A DNA stretch of 64,000 nucleotides, from the NCBI RefSeq assembly GCF_038039215.1, contig NZ_JBBPCL010000001.1:6386001-6450000 (forward strand), read 5' to 3'. How positions within the stretch are numbered: position 1 is the stretch's first letter; each line of letters starts with the position of its first letter. Shown in pieces: positions 1-8,038 of the stretch. A program made the position numbers and the translations under genes. The notes beneath the pieces are model-generated. The model was not told where the DNA came from. It was given only the letters and a program-made list of their open reading frames with translations, and did not search any database. The stretch is from Pseudonocardia sp. T1-2H (lineage in GTDB: Bacteria; Actinomycetota; Actinomycetes; Mycobacteriales; Pseudonocardiaceae).

Positions 1-96
1 CAGCACCGCCAGGGCGAGCCATTCCCGCAGGCCGGCGCGGGTACGGGCAGTCGTGGGGAGGGACGACGAGCGGGGGGCGGGGAGGGTGGCGGTCAT
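1..96 (-). CDS. MFS drug-type transporter, N-terminus only (runs off the left edge)
   Basis: Only the first 32 codons are inside the window. The peptide starts MTATLPAPRSSSLPTTAR, a polar and proline-rich cytoplasmic tail, and ends in the hydrophobic stretch REWLALAVL, which looks like the opening of the first membrane helix of an EmrB/QacA-type major facilitator. The divergent TetR gene and the operator between them support a regulated exporter. The ATG lies 5 nt from a TAGGAC hexamer on the same strand, so the message may be leaderless. The family call rests on a short N-terminus plus context, so it is tentative. Confidence 0.55.
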   Translation of the reverse strand, partial: MTATLPAPRSSSLPTTARTRAGLREWLALAVL

Positions 97-152
97 CGCG
101 GGTCCTAGCGGCGCCCACCGGGCGCGTCGTGCGGATGAGAAGTCGGGACGAG

Positions 153-174
153 CTGTACCGTCCAGACGGTACAG
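153..174. promoter_or_regulatory. TetR-type operator (perfect 10-bp inverted repeat)
   Basis: CTGTACCGTC and GACGGTACAG form perfect 10-bp arms around a 2-nt spacer (CA). The site lies between the divergent MFS and TetR genes, where TetR-family repressors usually bind to control both. That the neighbouring TetR binds here is inference from position and symmetry. Confidence 0.8.
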
Positions 175-245
175 TAGCTCAACGTCACCGGAGCAGGCGA
201 ACTTCCGGGACGCCGGGTGAGCCGTCTCACCGCGATCACGCCCCC

Positions 246-251
246 TAGACT
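246..251 (+). promoter_or_regulatory. -10 hexamer TAGACT of the TetR gene (leaderless)
   Basis: TAGACT ends 6 nt before the GTG start of the TetR gene, so transcription would begin at or next to the start codon. No Shine-Dalgarno sequence precedes the GTG. Confidence 0.55.
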
Positions 252-257
252 CGGCAG

Positions 258-815
258 GTGGCGAGCGCGCGGGATCGGGTCCTCGACGCCTACGAGACCC
301 TGCTGATCGAGCAGGGGTCCGCGGGCGCGACGCTGGACGCCGTCGCGGCCGTGGCGGAGGTGTCCAAGGGTGGCCTCCTCTACCACTTCGCCTCGAAGGA
401 CGCGCTGGCCCAGGGCCTGTTCGAACGCCTCCGCGAGCGCAGCAAGGCGGACGCCGCGCTGATGCGGGAGAGCCCGGACGGCCCCGTCGCGTACTACCTC
501 CTGACCTCGGTCCCCGGTGCGGCGTCGCCCGTCGGGCTGAGCCGCACCTACCTCGCGACCCTGCGTCTCGCGGACGCCAGCACGATCGGCGCGGCGGCGC
601 GCGAGGCCGTGGCCGGCGTCGACGCGGACGGGCTCGCCGCGCTCGCCGAGGAGGTCCCGGACCCGGTGCTCGCCTGGCTGGTCCAGCTCGTCGGCGACGG
701 CCTGTACCTGCGCACCCTCACCGGCGCTCCGCTCACCGGGGGCATCGCCGTGGACGACCTGCTGGACCGGCTCCGACAGATCATCGGCCGGTCCGGAACC
801 GGCGCGACCGGCTAA
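258..815 (+). CDS. TetR/AcrR family transcriptional regulator
   Basis: A 185-residue repressor of usual TetR size. Residues 1-47 form the DNA-binding domain: a helix VLDAYETLLIEQG, then the helix-turn-helix region ATLDAVAAVAEVSKGGLLYH, followed by FASKDALAQGLF, the typical end of the TetR N-terminal fold. The remaining helical part is the ligand-binding domain and is too variable to predict a ligand. It is divergent from an MFS transporter with a perfect palindrome between them, so it most likely represses the exporter and itself. The GTG start is chosen because translation begins just before the first helix and a -10 hexamer lies 6 nt upstream. Confidence 0.93.
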   Translation: MASARDRVLDAYETLLIEQGSAGATLDAVAAVAEVSKGGLLYHFASKDALAQGLFERLRERSKADAALMRESPDGPVAYYLLTSVPGAASPVGLSRTYLATLRLADASTIGAAAREAVAGVDADGLAALAEEVPDPVLAWLVQLVGDGLYLRTLTGAPLTGGIAVDDLLDRLRQIIGRSGTGATG

Positions 816-837
816 CACCGGTCCCCACGGCGCCGAA

Positions 838-855
838 CCCCCTCCCACGAGGGGG
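838..855 (+). promoter_or_regulatory. Hairpin that contains the ribosome binding site of the next gene
   Basis: CCCCCTC and GAGGGGG form a perfect 7-bp stem with a 4-nt loop. The 3' arm is the Shine-Dalgarno sequence for the ATG at 863, so the stem could limit its translation. It might also act as a weak terminator for the TetR gene. Confidence 0.4.
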
Positions 856-862
856 GATCGGA

Positions 863-1675
863 ATGGTGGTGAGGACCCGGGGGACGGTCCGCGTCGACGT
901 CCTGGAGAAGGGCTCGGGCCCGACGGTGGTGCTGCTGCCGGGCGCGCTGGCCGGGCTGTCGCGGTGGGAGGGCCTGGTCGAGGAGCTGGCCGACGACCAC
1001 CACGTCCTGATGGTGGCGCTGCACGGGCACGGGGCGACCCCGCCCTGGTCCGCGCCGCGCCGGCAGTCCCTGACGGACCAGGTCCGGCTGGTGCACGCCG
1101 TCACCGCGGGGCGGGACGAGCCGGTGTCGCTGATCGGGCACGGGATCGGCGGGGCGGTCGCGATGCGCGCGGCGGTGGAGCTGGGCGAACGGGCCGAGAC
1201 CCTCGTCCTGGTGGAGCCGGTGCCGTTCAGCCTGCTCGCCCGGGCGGGCAGGCACGACGTGTTCGACGACGTGTGCCGGCTCCGGGATCGGGTCGTCGAG
1301 ACCGCCGAGGCGCAGCGCTGCGCCGAGGCGGCGCCGTCGGTCACGGACCAGTGGTTCGGCGAGGGCACCTGGGCGAGCCTCTCGCAGCGGTGCCGCACCC
1401 AGATCGTCGAGGCGATCGGGCCCGGGCGCCACGAATGGGACGCGATCACGGACCCGGGGCTCACCCTCGCCGAGGTCGCCTCGGGCTCCGCCGCGACGTT
1501 GCTGCTGGTCGGGCCGACGCCGCAGCCGTCCATCCGCGATCTCGTGGACGTCCTGGCGCAGGCCCGGCCGGACTGGACGGTCCGGGAGCAGCCCGGGGCC
1601 GGATCGCCGGCCGAGCCCGGGAGCGTCGCGGCGCTCGACTCCGTCGTCCTCGAGTTCCTGCGATCGGCCCGGTGA
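863..1675 (+). CDS. Alpha/beta-hydrolase-fold protein lacking the catalytic serine
   Basis: A 270-residue protein with the alpha/beta hydrolase layout: strand VVLLPGALAG, LMVALHGHGATPP, then the nucleophile elbow. In active members the elbow reads G-H-S-x-G-G, but here it is GHGIGG, so the nucleophilic serine is a glycine. The usual acid position (VGPTPQPS) has no obvious aspartate, and the C-terminal GAGH-type motif reads GAGSPAEPG, without histidine. All three catalytic residues therefore appear to be missing, although the frame is intact. It may be a non-enzymatic member used for binding, or an enzyme that lost function. It follows the TetR gene by 47 bp in the same direction and may share its transcript. 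The ATG has a strong purine-rich ribosome binding site. Confidence 0.85.
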   Translation: MVVRTRGTVRVDVLEKGSGPTVVLLPGALAGLSRWEGLVEELADDHHVLMVALHGHGATPPWSAPRRQSLTDQVRLVHAVTAGRDEPVSLIGHGIGGAVAMRAAVELGERAETLVLVEPVPFSLLARAGRHDVFDDVCRLRDRVVETAEAQRCAEAAPSVTDQWFGEGTWASLSQRCRTQIVEAIGPGRHEWDAITDPGLTLAEVASGSAATLLLVGPTPQPSIRDLVDVLAQARPDWTVREQPGAGSPAEPGSVAALDSVVLEFLRSAR

Positions 1676-1779
1676 CGACCGGTCCGTGCGGCGGATCCGA
1701 TCACCGCATGCGTACGAGTGGGGCGAAACGGGTAATCGACTTCGCCACCGACCGGTGGCCGTGCGCCTGAGGAGAGTCG

Positions 1780-2202
1780 ATGGGCACCACCGAGTACGTG
1801 ATCTACCTGTTCGTCGCCGTCCTGTTGACCGTGGTGGTCGGCCAGGTCCTGCTGCGCAGTGGACAGCCCTTCCTGGAGGAGGTGTTCCGGAGCAATGAGA
1901 CGGCGCACTCGCTCAACATCCTGCTCAGCGTGCTGTTCCACCTGCTCACCCTCGGGGTCCTGGCGCTCCTCTCGACCATCGACGTGCCGATCGAGGCGCC
2001 CCTGCAGGCCACGGTGACCCGGTTCGGGGTGGCGTTGCTGGTGGTCGGGATCGCCTACGGCGTCTCGATGCTGGTGCTGCTGCGGATCCGGGAACGCAGG
2101 CGCCAGGCCGTGGTGTCCGACCGGATCGACGAGCGGCTGGCCGAGCAGCGCCGTCGCCCCGCCCCGACCGCCGACCCGGTCCCGCCGCCCCCGCCGGCCT
2201 AG
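1780..2202 (+). CDS. Small integral membrane protein, unknown function
   Basis: A 140-residue protein. Hydrophobic segments lie at about residues 5-24 (YVIYLFVAVLLTVVVGQVLL), 47-66 and 77-98, followed by a basic cytoplasmic stretch RIRERRRQ and a proline-rich tail PVPPPPPA. I do not recognise the family. The start ATG has a GAGGAG ribosome binding site about 6 nt upstream. It stands alone, 104 bp after the hydrolase and convergent with the TldE gene. Confidence 0.8.
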   Translation: MGTTEYVIYLFVAVLLTVVVGQVLLRSGQPFLEEVFRSNETAHSLNILLSVLFHLLTLGVLALLSTIDVPIEAPLQATVTRFGVALLVVGIAYGVSMLVLLRIRERRRQAVVSDRIDERLAEQRRRPAPTADPVPPPPPA

Positions 2203-2235
2203 GAGGGTGATGTTCAGCACCCCTCCCAGGACGGG

Positions 2236-3621
2236 CTACCGCCCGAGGGACACCGAGCTCATGTGGAAGTCCGGCACCCGGACCGGCGGCATGGCCGTCC
2301 GGGTGAACCAGTCCTTCCACTCCCGCGGCAGCGTCGGGACCGTGGCGCCCACCTCGCTCGTCCGGCGCAGGAGGTCCAGCGGGGAGTAGTTGAACCGGAA
2401 GTTGTGGTCGACCTCGGCGACGACCTCGCCGTGCTCCACCAGGTAGACGCCGTCCCGGGTCAGGCCGGTGAGCAGCAGCGTCGTGGGGTCGACCTCCCGG
2501 ATGTACCAGAGGCACGTCAGCAGCAGGGCGCGTTCGGTGCGCGCGACCATCTCCGGCAAGGACGTGTCGGCGCCGCCGGTCAGGATCAGGTTGTCCCCGG
2601 CCGGCGTGAACGCCGTCCCGAACTCCGCGGCCTCGGCCCGGCTGTAGACCAGCTCGCTGATCACGCCCTCACGCACCCAGTCCACCCGCCGGTTCGGCGC
2701 CCCGTTGTCGAACACGCTGGTCCCGCCCCCGGACGCGGTGGCGACGACGAACGGCTCGTACTCCATCCCCGGCGCGTCCGGGTCGCTGCTCAGGGTCAGC
2801 GGGAGCGACGTCAGCTGCTCGCCGATGCGCGGCCCGTCCGGCCCGGCGAGCGCGCTGCGCCCCTCCTGTGCGGATCGCCCCTCCATGGACCAGGACAGGT
2901 AGACGAGCATGTCCGCGACGGCCGACGGCGGCATCAGCGTCTCGTAGCGGCCGGGCTCCAGCGTGACCTTGCGGGCGCCCCAGGCCAGCCGGTCCGCGGC
3001 CTCGGCGGCGAGCGCGACGACGTCGACGTCCGTGAAGTCCGTCGTCGCCGCGCCGGCCCAGGCGGAGCCGGACAGGTCCGACGTCTTGACGTTGAGCTCG
3101 ACGGAACCGGTGGGCTGCACCCAGCGGCGGCGCACGCCCGCCGAGGTGCCCAGCCATACCGTGGTGAGCGAGTGGCTCGCGAAGCCGTACTGCCGGTTCG
3201 GCCCGGCCAGCACCTCGGCGAGGCCGCTCGCCAGGTCCGAGTAGACGGCGATCGAGGTCTCCGCGGCGGGATCGCCCCACGCCACGTCCTCGCAGGTCGG
3301 CTCGGGGAGCGGCGCGGCGTCCTCCGCCGGACCCGCGTCCCGGGCGCTGCGCTCCGCCTCGCGCACCAGGTCCTCGAGCTGGGCCGGATCGGTGACGGCG
3401 ACGCTGGAGCTGACCGTCCCGGCCGCCGTCCCGCCCTCGACGTCGACGAACGCGATCACCGTGACCCGGCGCGACGTCGTGTGCCCGTTGGTCGTCATCG
3501 TCGAGTTCGCCCAGCGCAGGACGGCCTCACCGGTCTCGCTGACGATCACCGCACAGCCGGCGAGCCCGGCCGACGCCGCCAGGACGCGCTCGACGATCTC
3601 CTGCGGGGACAGGGTGCTCAC
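2236..3621 (-). CDS. tldE: TldE/PmbA family metalloprotease subunit
   Basis: A 461-residue partner of TldD. TldD and TldE form a heterodimer that trims modified peptides and unfolded substrates; TldE-type subunits lack the zinc site and shape the substrate groove. Visible family features are the N-terminal half with the ANSTMTTNG region, the segment PSAVADMLVYLSWSM, the run GGGTSVFDNGAPNRRVDW, and the end DHNFRFNYSPLDLL. The HExxxH metal motif is absent, as expected for this subunit. The GTG start overlaps the tldD stop (GTGA), so the two are translationally coupled. No ribosomally made peptide precursor is evident nearby, so the substrate is unknown. Confidence 0.92.
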   Translation of the reverse strand: MSTLSPQEIVERVLAASAGLAGCAVIVSETGEAVLRWANSTMTTNGHTTSRRVTVIAFVDVEGGTAAGTVSSSVAVTDPAQLEDLVREAERSARDAGPAEDAAPLPEPTCEDVAWGDPAAETSIAVYSDLASGLAEVLAGPNRQYGFASHSLTTVWLGTSAGVRRRWVQPTGSVELNVKTSDLSGSAWAGAATTDFTDVDVVALAAEAADRLAWGARKVTLEPGRYETLMPPSAVADMLVYLSWSMEGRSAQEGRSALAGPDGPRIGEQLTSLPLTLSSDPDAPGMEYEPFVVATASGGGTSVFDNGAPNRRVDWVREGVISELVYSRAEAAEFGTAFTPAGDNLILTGGADTSLPEMVARTERALLLTCLWYIREVDPTTLLLTGLTRDGVYLVEHGEVVAEVDHNFRFNYSPLDLLRRTSEVGATVPTLPREWKDWFTRTAMPPVRVPDFHMSSVSLGR

Positions 3622-5150
3622 TTGCCCTCCTCCTGGGTGTTCAGCACCGAGATCCCGCGGAACCGCGCGGACGGGCAGCCGTGGCTCACCGGCGCGGCCT
3701 GTCCCGGCTGGGCCTTGCCGCAGTTCATCGCGCCGCCGAGGCGCCACGTGGACGGGCCGCCGACGGCGTCCATCGCGCCCCAGAAGTCCGTGGTCGTGGC
3801 CTGGTAGGCGACGTCGCGCAGCTGCCCGGCGAGCCTCCCGTTCTCGATCCGGAAGAAGCGCTGGCCGGTGAACTGGAAGTTGTGGCGCTGCATGTCGATG
3901 GACCAGGACTTGTCCCCGACGACGTAGATCCCGCGTTCGACGCCGGCGATCAGCTCGGCCGTGCTGGTGTCCTTCGCCGGGTCCGGCGCCAGGGACACGT
4001 TGGCCATCCGCTGGATCGGGACGTGGTGCGGGGAGTCCGCGAACGCGCAGCCGTTGGACCGGTCGAGGCCCAGCCGGGGTGCGAAGGTGCGGTCCAGCTG
4101 GTAGCCGACGAGCACGCCGTCGCGGACGAGGTCCCACTCGCCGGTCCGCACGCCGTCGTCGTCGAACCCGATGGTGGACAGGCCGTGCGGGACGGTCCGG
4201 TCGCCCGTGACGTGCATGTGCTCCGAGCCGTAGCGCAGCGTCCCGAGCTTGTCCGGGGTCGCGAACGACGAGCCCGCGTACGCCGCCTCGTAGCCGATCG
4301 CACGGTCGTACTCGGTGGCGTGCCCGACGGACTCGTGGATCGTGAGCCAGAGGTTGGTCGGGTCGATGACCAGGTCGTACACCCCCGCCTCGACGCTGGG
4401 CGCCTTCGACTTCCCGGCGAGGAGCTCCGGCATCTCGGCGAGCTCGGCGTCCCAGTCCCAGAAGTCCCCGGTGAGGTACTCCCAGCCGCGGCCGACGGGC
4501 GGGGCGAGGCTGCTCATGGTCTCGAAGCCGCCCGCCGCCCGGTCCACGGCGGTCGCGGTGATCCCGGGCTCGAGCCGGACGCGCTGCTGCAGCGTCGTGG
4601 TGCCGGCCGAGTCCGCGTAGAACTTGCACTCGCGCACCTGCAGCACCGAGGCCGCGACGTGGTCCACGCCGTCGCTCGCGAGGAGGCGCCGGGACCGGTC
4701 CGTGAGCAGCTCGACCTTGTCCCGGATGGGCACGGTGAACGGGTCGACGTCGTAGGCCGAGACCCAGACCGATCCCGGATGGACGGGCTCGTCCGCGCGC
4801 TCGACCCGTTCGAGCGCCACCGGGAGCAGCGTCCGCGCGACGGCGACGGCTCGTTCGGCGACCGCGACCGCGGACTGCGGGGTGAGCTCGACGTGCGAGG
4901 CGAACCCCCACACGCCGTCGACCAGCACCCGGACCGCGAGCCCGGTGACGGTGGAGTCCGCGACGCCGGTGACCGAGCCGTCCCGGAGCCGGATGGTCTG
5001 CGACACGATCCGCTCGACCCGCAGGTCCGCGTACTCCGCGCCGAGGAGCCGGGCCCGGCTCAGCGCGGCCCCCGCCAGGCCGGCGAGCGGGAGCGCCCGG
5101 AACTCGGGATCGATCAGGGTGTCGTCCACAGCGGGATCGGTGGCTGGCAC
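3618..5150 (-). CDS. tldD: TldD family zinc metalloprotease
   Basis: A 510-residue TldD. The metal-binding motif HESVGH is at about residue 273, within LTIHESVGHATEYDRAIG, with the family's downstream segment GFDDDGVRTGE and further conserved blocks near YVVGDKSWSIDMQRHNFQ and the C-terminal GGAMNCGKAQPGQ. The enzyme works with TldE, encoded immediately downstream with a 4-bp overlap. The start is the GTG at 5150: a TAGGTT hexamer ends 6 nt before it and no ribosome binding site is present, which fits a leaderless transcript. The N-terminus is longer than in E. coli TldD but in keeping with actinobacterial members. Confidence 0.95.
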   Translation of the reverse strand: MPATDPAVDDTLIDPEFRALPLAGLAGAALSRARLLGAEYADLRVERIVSQTIRLRDGSVTGVADSTVTGLAVRVLVDGVWGFASHVELTPQSAVAVAERAVAVARTLLPVALERVERADEPVHPGSVWVSAYDVDPFTVPIRDKVELLTDRSRRLLASDGVDHVAASVLQVRECKFYADSAGTTTLQQRVRLEPGITATAVDRAAGGFETMSSLAPPVGRGWEYLTGDFWDWDAELAEMPELLAGKSKAPSVEAGVYDLVIDPTNLWLTIHESVGHATEYDRAIGYEAAYAGSSFATPDKLGTLRYGSEHMHVTGDRTVPHGLSTIGFDDDGVRTGEWDLVRDGVLVGYQLDRTFAPRLGLDRSNGCAFADSPHHVPIQRMANVSLAPDPAKDTSTAELIAGVERGIYVVGDKSWSIDMQRHNFQFTGQRFFRIENGRLAGQLRDVAYQATTTDFWGAMDAVGGPSTWRLGGAMNCGKAQPGQAAPVSHGCPSARFRGISVLNTQEEGK

Positions 5151-5156
5151 CGCGTC

Positions 5157-5162
5157 AACCTA
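5157..5162 (-). promoter_or_regulatory. -10 hexamer TAGGTT of tldD-tldE (leaderless)
   Basis: On the minus strand TAGGTT is followed by a 6-nt gap and the GTG start of tldD. It lies between the tldD start and the 17-bp repeats that end at the upstream gene. Confidence 0.55.
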
Positions 5163-5183
5163 CCGGCCGCCCCTGTCCGGGCC

Positions 5184-5234
5184 CGGAGTCAGTGCGGGCA
5201 CGGAGTCAGTGCGGGCCCGGAGTCAGTGCGGGTC
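5184..5234. repeat. 17-bp tandem direct repeat, three copies
   Basis: The unit CGGAGTCAGTGCGGGCA occurs three times head to tail, the second and third copies differing only in the last bases. The third copy overlaps the stop codon of the small gene ending at 5223. The array lies about 20 bp upstream of the tldD -10 hexamer, so copy number could affect that promoter's surroundings. Confidence 0.85.
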
Positions 5235-5513
5235 CGGGGGCAGCCACCACGGGTGGTCGTCGTCCGGGAACGCGGCGTCCATGAGCAGCGGACCGAAGAC
5301 CGTGCCGGTCAGGAGCGGGCCGCCCGGGTCCACCGGGGCGAGGCGGAGGATCTGGTCCGCCAGGCCGTCGCCGTCCAGGTCGGTCGCGGCGACCGGCCCG
5401 TCGTCGTCGACGAGGATCGAGTCCGGCACGCCGTCGCCGTCCGTGTCGAGGTCCCACGGGCCGATGACGAGCTCGCCGAGGGGCTCGTCGGGCCGGTCTC
5501 CGTCAGCGCGCAC
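5223..5513 (-). CDS. Small acidic protein with DxDGDGxxD calcium-type repeats
   Basis: A 96-residue acidic protein. Residues about 20-55 hold two aspartate-rich units, DLDTDGDGVPDSILVDD and ATDLDGDGLADQIL, resembling thrombospondin type 3 or EF-hand-like calcium loops as found in actinobacterial DUF6802-type proteins. The C-terminus is proline- and tryptophan-rich (HPWWLPPD). No signal peptide is visible. The GTG start lies inside the end of the upstream gene (11-bp overlap), so the two are probably co-expressed. The family name is a recollection of similar sequences, not a match I could run. Confidence 0.7.
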   Translation of the reverse strand: MRADGDRPDEPLGELVIGPWDLDTDGDGVPDSILVDDDGPVAATDLDGDGLADQILRLAPVDPGGPLLTGTVFGPLLMDAAFPDDDHPWWLPPDPH

Positions 5514-6276
5514 CGGACGGCTCCAGGGCCCGCAGCTCGGCGACGACCTCGGCGCGGCGCGCGGCGACGGCCGCGTCCAGCGCCGTTCCCACCCGCCGTT
5601 CCACCTCGATCAGCCGCCTTCCGACCACCGTGTCGTACGCCGCGCCGAACCCTTCGAGGGCCTCGGCGACCCAGCCGCCCCAGCGGGCGCGGTCCGCCGC
5701 GGCGCGCTGCGCCACGATCGTCCCCGCCACGGCGGCCACGGACAACCCCATGAGCAGCGGCAGCAGCGCCCGGAGCCCGGTGAGCGGCAGGACCGGCAGC
5801 CCCAGCAGCGGCAACGCCGCCGCGAGCAGCGGGCGCCAGGCCCCGGGACCGGCGCGCAGCAGGAGGTGCGGCCACCCGGGAAGCGCGGGCGGCGGTGGCA
5901 GCCGGACCGGTGGGGGCTGCGGCGGGCTCCCGGGATCGACGAGGGCGGGATCGAGCCCGAGGCCGCCGGCGAGGGCGCGCAGCGGCGGCAGCGCCCGGGC
6001 GCGGACGCGCGGCTCCAGCCGGGCGGCGGCCTCGGTGAGCGCCGCGCCCAGGACCTCCGGGAGCCGGGCCCGGCCACGGTCACCCGTCCGGGCGATCCGG
6101 CGGCCGGCGTCGGCGCGCAGCCCGAGGACCTCCGCCCGGAGCGCGGCGGCCAGGTCCAGCCGGACCAGGGCCAGCGCGGAGCGGGTCTCGGCCCGGTGGC
6201 CGCCGCCCAGGGCGGCCCGCTCGGCCCGCAGCTCCCCCTGCCGGGTGCGTACCGCGGCGGCGTGGCGATCGTTCAT
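5503..6276 (-). CDS. Hypothetical protein with a central hydrophobic hairpin and flanking coiled coils
   Basis: A 257-residue protein I do not recognise. The N-terminal half is rich in Arg, Glu and Ala with heptad-like spacing (TRQGELRAERAALGGG). A proline-rich linker (PPQPPPVRLPPPP) follows, then two adjacent hydrophobic stretches at about residues 150-190 that could form a membrane hairpin, and a charged helical C-terminus ending VAELRALEPSGAR. This layout suggests a membrane-anchored scaffold. The gene is divergent from the PH-domain gene. ATG 6276 is chosen as the first good start before the helical region. Confidence 0.6.
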   Translation of the reverse strand: MNDRHAAAVRTRQGELRAERAALGGGHRAETRSALALVRLDLAAALRAEVLGLRADAGRRIARTGDRGRARLPEVLGAALTEAAARLEPRVRARALPPLRALAGGLGLDPALVDPGSPPQPPPVRLPPPPALPGWPHLLLRAGPGAWRPLLAAALPLLGLPVLPLTGLRALLPLLMGLSVAAVAGTIVAQRAAADRARWGGWVAEALEGFGAAYDTVVGRRLIEVERRVGTALDAAVAARRAEVVAELRALEPSGAR

Positions 6277-6451
6277 GTCCGAAGAGTGCGGCACGGCCGG
6301 TGCTCCGCGGGGCCGGTCGGCAGGATCGTTCCCGGGAGTGAACGGTCCTGCGCTTTCCCACCGCCCGGGGGTGGACCGGGCCGCGCGTCGGGCGGGAGAG
6401 TGCAGGACCGGGATCCGGGGTGCCCGGTCGTTCGGGGGGAGGAATGCGCGG

Positions 6452-8038
6452 GTGGGGGACGGGTCTGTGCCGGTGAGGGCCGCTGCCGTCGTGCCGGCCG
6501 GGGGAGCCGAGCCGCCGGAGGGGGACTGGGCCACGCTGGACGGCCGCGCCGTCGCCGTGACCGTCGTGCTGGTCGCCGGGCTGGTCACCCTCGCCGGGGC
6601 GCTCACGCTCGTCGGTGTCGCGGTCCGCGACCCGGCCCGGCTGCCCGTCGCCCTCGCCGCGACGCTGACCGCCGCGCTCGCGATCGTGGCCGCCGCGGCG
6701 CTGGCGGCCCGGCTGAGCTGGCGGCGCGCCCGCTACCGCGTCACACCCGAGCGCGTCGAGGTCCGCTCCGGGGTCCTGGTCCGACGGCGGCGGAGCCTCG
6801 CGCTGCAGCGCGTCCGCACGGTCGACGTGACGGCCGGTCCGGTACTGCGGACGTTCGGCCTGGTCACGTTGCGGGTGGGCACCGGGCAGCGCAGCGGCAC
6901 CGGCGAGACGATCCTGCAGCTGCGCCCGGTCGACCGCCTCGAGGCCGACCGGCTCCGGACGGTCCTGCTGGACCGGGTCCGCTCCGCGGGCGGCCCGCAG
7001 GCCGGGCCCGGGGACGGCCGCATCGCCAGCGGCAACCCCCGCTGGATGCGCTACGGACTGCTCACCGCCGCGACTCCGCTGCTCGCGATCGGCGTCCCCG
7101 GGATCCTGCTGCAGCTCGCGGACTGGCTCGGGCTCCGCGACGGCCTGTTCGACGCCGTCGGCACGGCTTCCCGGGCGGTCTCCCCGGCCGCCGTGGCGGT
7201 CGTCCTGGTGGGTGTCCTGCTGCTGGTCGGCGGGCTGTCCGCGCTCGCGCTCTACGCCGAGACGTGGGGGCACTTCCGGCTGGACCGCGAGCCGGGCGGG
7301 ACGCTGCGGGTGCGCCGCGGCGTGGTGACCACCCGTTCGATCTCGCTGGAGGAGCGGCGGTTGCACGGAGTGGAGCTCGTCGAGCCGCTGGGGGCGCGGC
7401 TCGCCGGGGCCGCCCGGGTCGACGCCGTCGCCACCGGCCTGGTCGTCGGCGCGGACGCGGAGAGCACGGAGCACCGGACCCTGCTGCCGGCGGCGCCGCG
7501 CTCGTTGGCCGAGCGGGTGGCGGCGGCGGTGCTGGGCGAGTCGCTGTGCCCGACCGCGCAGCCGCTGACCCCGCACCCGGCCGCCGCCCGCCGCCGCCGG
7601 CTCGCCCGGGCGCTGCTGTGCGTCGCCGTCCCGGTGCTGGCGCTGGCGCTGCCCGGTCTGCTCGTGCCGGTGACCCCGCTGGTCGTCGCGGCGGTCGTGC
7701 TCATGGTGCCGGCCACGCCCCTCGCCCTGCTGTTCGCGCGGGACGCCGCCGCCAACCTCGGACACGGCCTGACCGGCCGCTACCTGGTGACGCGCTCGGG
7801 GTCGCTGCGGCGCAGCACGGTCGCCCTGCGCCGGGAGGGGGTCATCGGCTGGCGGATCCGGCAGTCCCCGTGGCAGCGCCACGCCGGCCTGGTCACCGTG
7901 ACCGCGACGACGGCCGCGGGCCGGGGCGCGTTCACCGCCCACGACGCCGCCGCCGTCGACGGGGTGGAGTTCGCCGCCGGGGCGGTCCCCGGCCTGCTGT
8001 CCCCGTTCGTCCGGTCCTCAGGCCCCGGCCGGGGTTGA
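6452..8038 (+). CDS. Membrane protein with repeated bacterial PH domains (YdbT-like)
   Basis: A 528-residue protein. A pair of membrane helices at about residues 28-90 is followed by a first PH-like (formerly DUF304) module, RARYRVTPERVEVRSGVLVR with RSLALQRVRTVDV. A second helix pair and a second module (GTLRVRRGVVTTRSISLEE) follow, then a third helix pair with NLGHGLTGRYLVTRSGSL. This architecture matches the YdbT branch of bacterial PH-domain membrane proteins; YdbS/YdbT of Bacillus affect resistance to peptide bacteriocins, but no partner gene is adjacent here. The GTG at 6452 is chosen for its GGGGGAGG ribosome binding site. The 3' end overlaps the convergent next gene by 21 bp. Confidence 0.85.
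   Translation: MGDGSVPVRAAAVVPAGGAEPPEGDWATLDGRAVAVTVVLVAGLVTLAGALTLVGVAVRDPARLPVALAATLTAALAIVAAAALAARLSWRRARYRVTPERVEVRSGVLVRRRRSLALQRVRTVDVTAGPVLRTFGLVTLRVGTGQRSGTGETILQLRPVDRLEADRLRTVLLDRVRSAGGPQAGPGDGRIASGNPRWMRYGLLTAATPLLAIGVPGILLQLADWLGLRDGLFDAVGTASRAVSPAAVAVVLVGVLLLVGGLSALALYAETWGHFRLDREPGGTLRVRRGVVTTRSISLEERRLHGVELVEPLGARLAGAARVDAVATGLVVGADAESTEHRTLLPAAPRSLAERVAAAVLGESLCPTAQPLTPHPAAARRRRLARALLCVAVPVLALALPGLLVPVTPLVVAAVVLMVPATPLALLFARDAAANLGHGLTGRYLVTRSGSLRRSTVALRREGVIGWRIRQSPWQRHAGLVTVTATTAAGRGAFTAHDAAAVDGVEFAAGAVPGLLSPFVRSSGPGRG

Noticed and set aside
781..2220. Long minus-strand reading frames opposite the hydrolase and the small membrane protein genes
   Set aside because: They are rich in Arg, Gly and His with no domain features, and exist only because GC-rich DNA has few stop codons.
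3618..5150. TOMM or microcin biosynthesis cluster around tldD/tldE
   Set aside because: No precursor peptide, cyclodehydratase or exporter lies nearby; the pair looks like the general housekeeping version.
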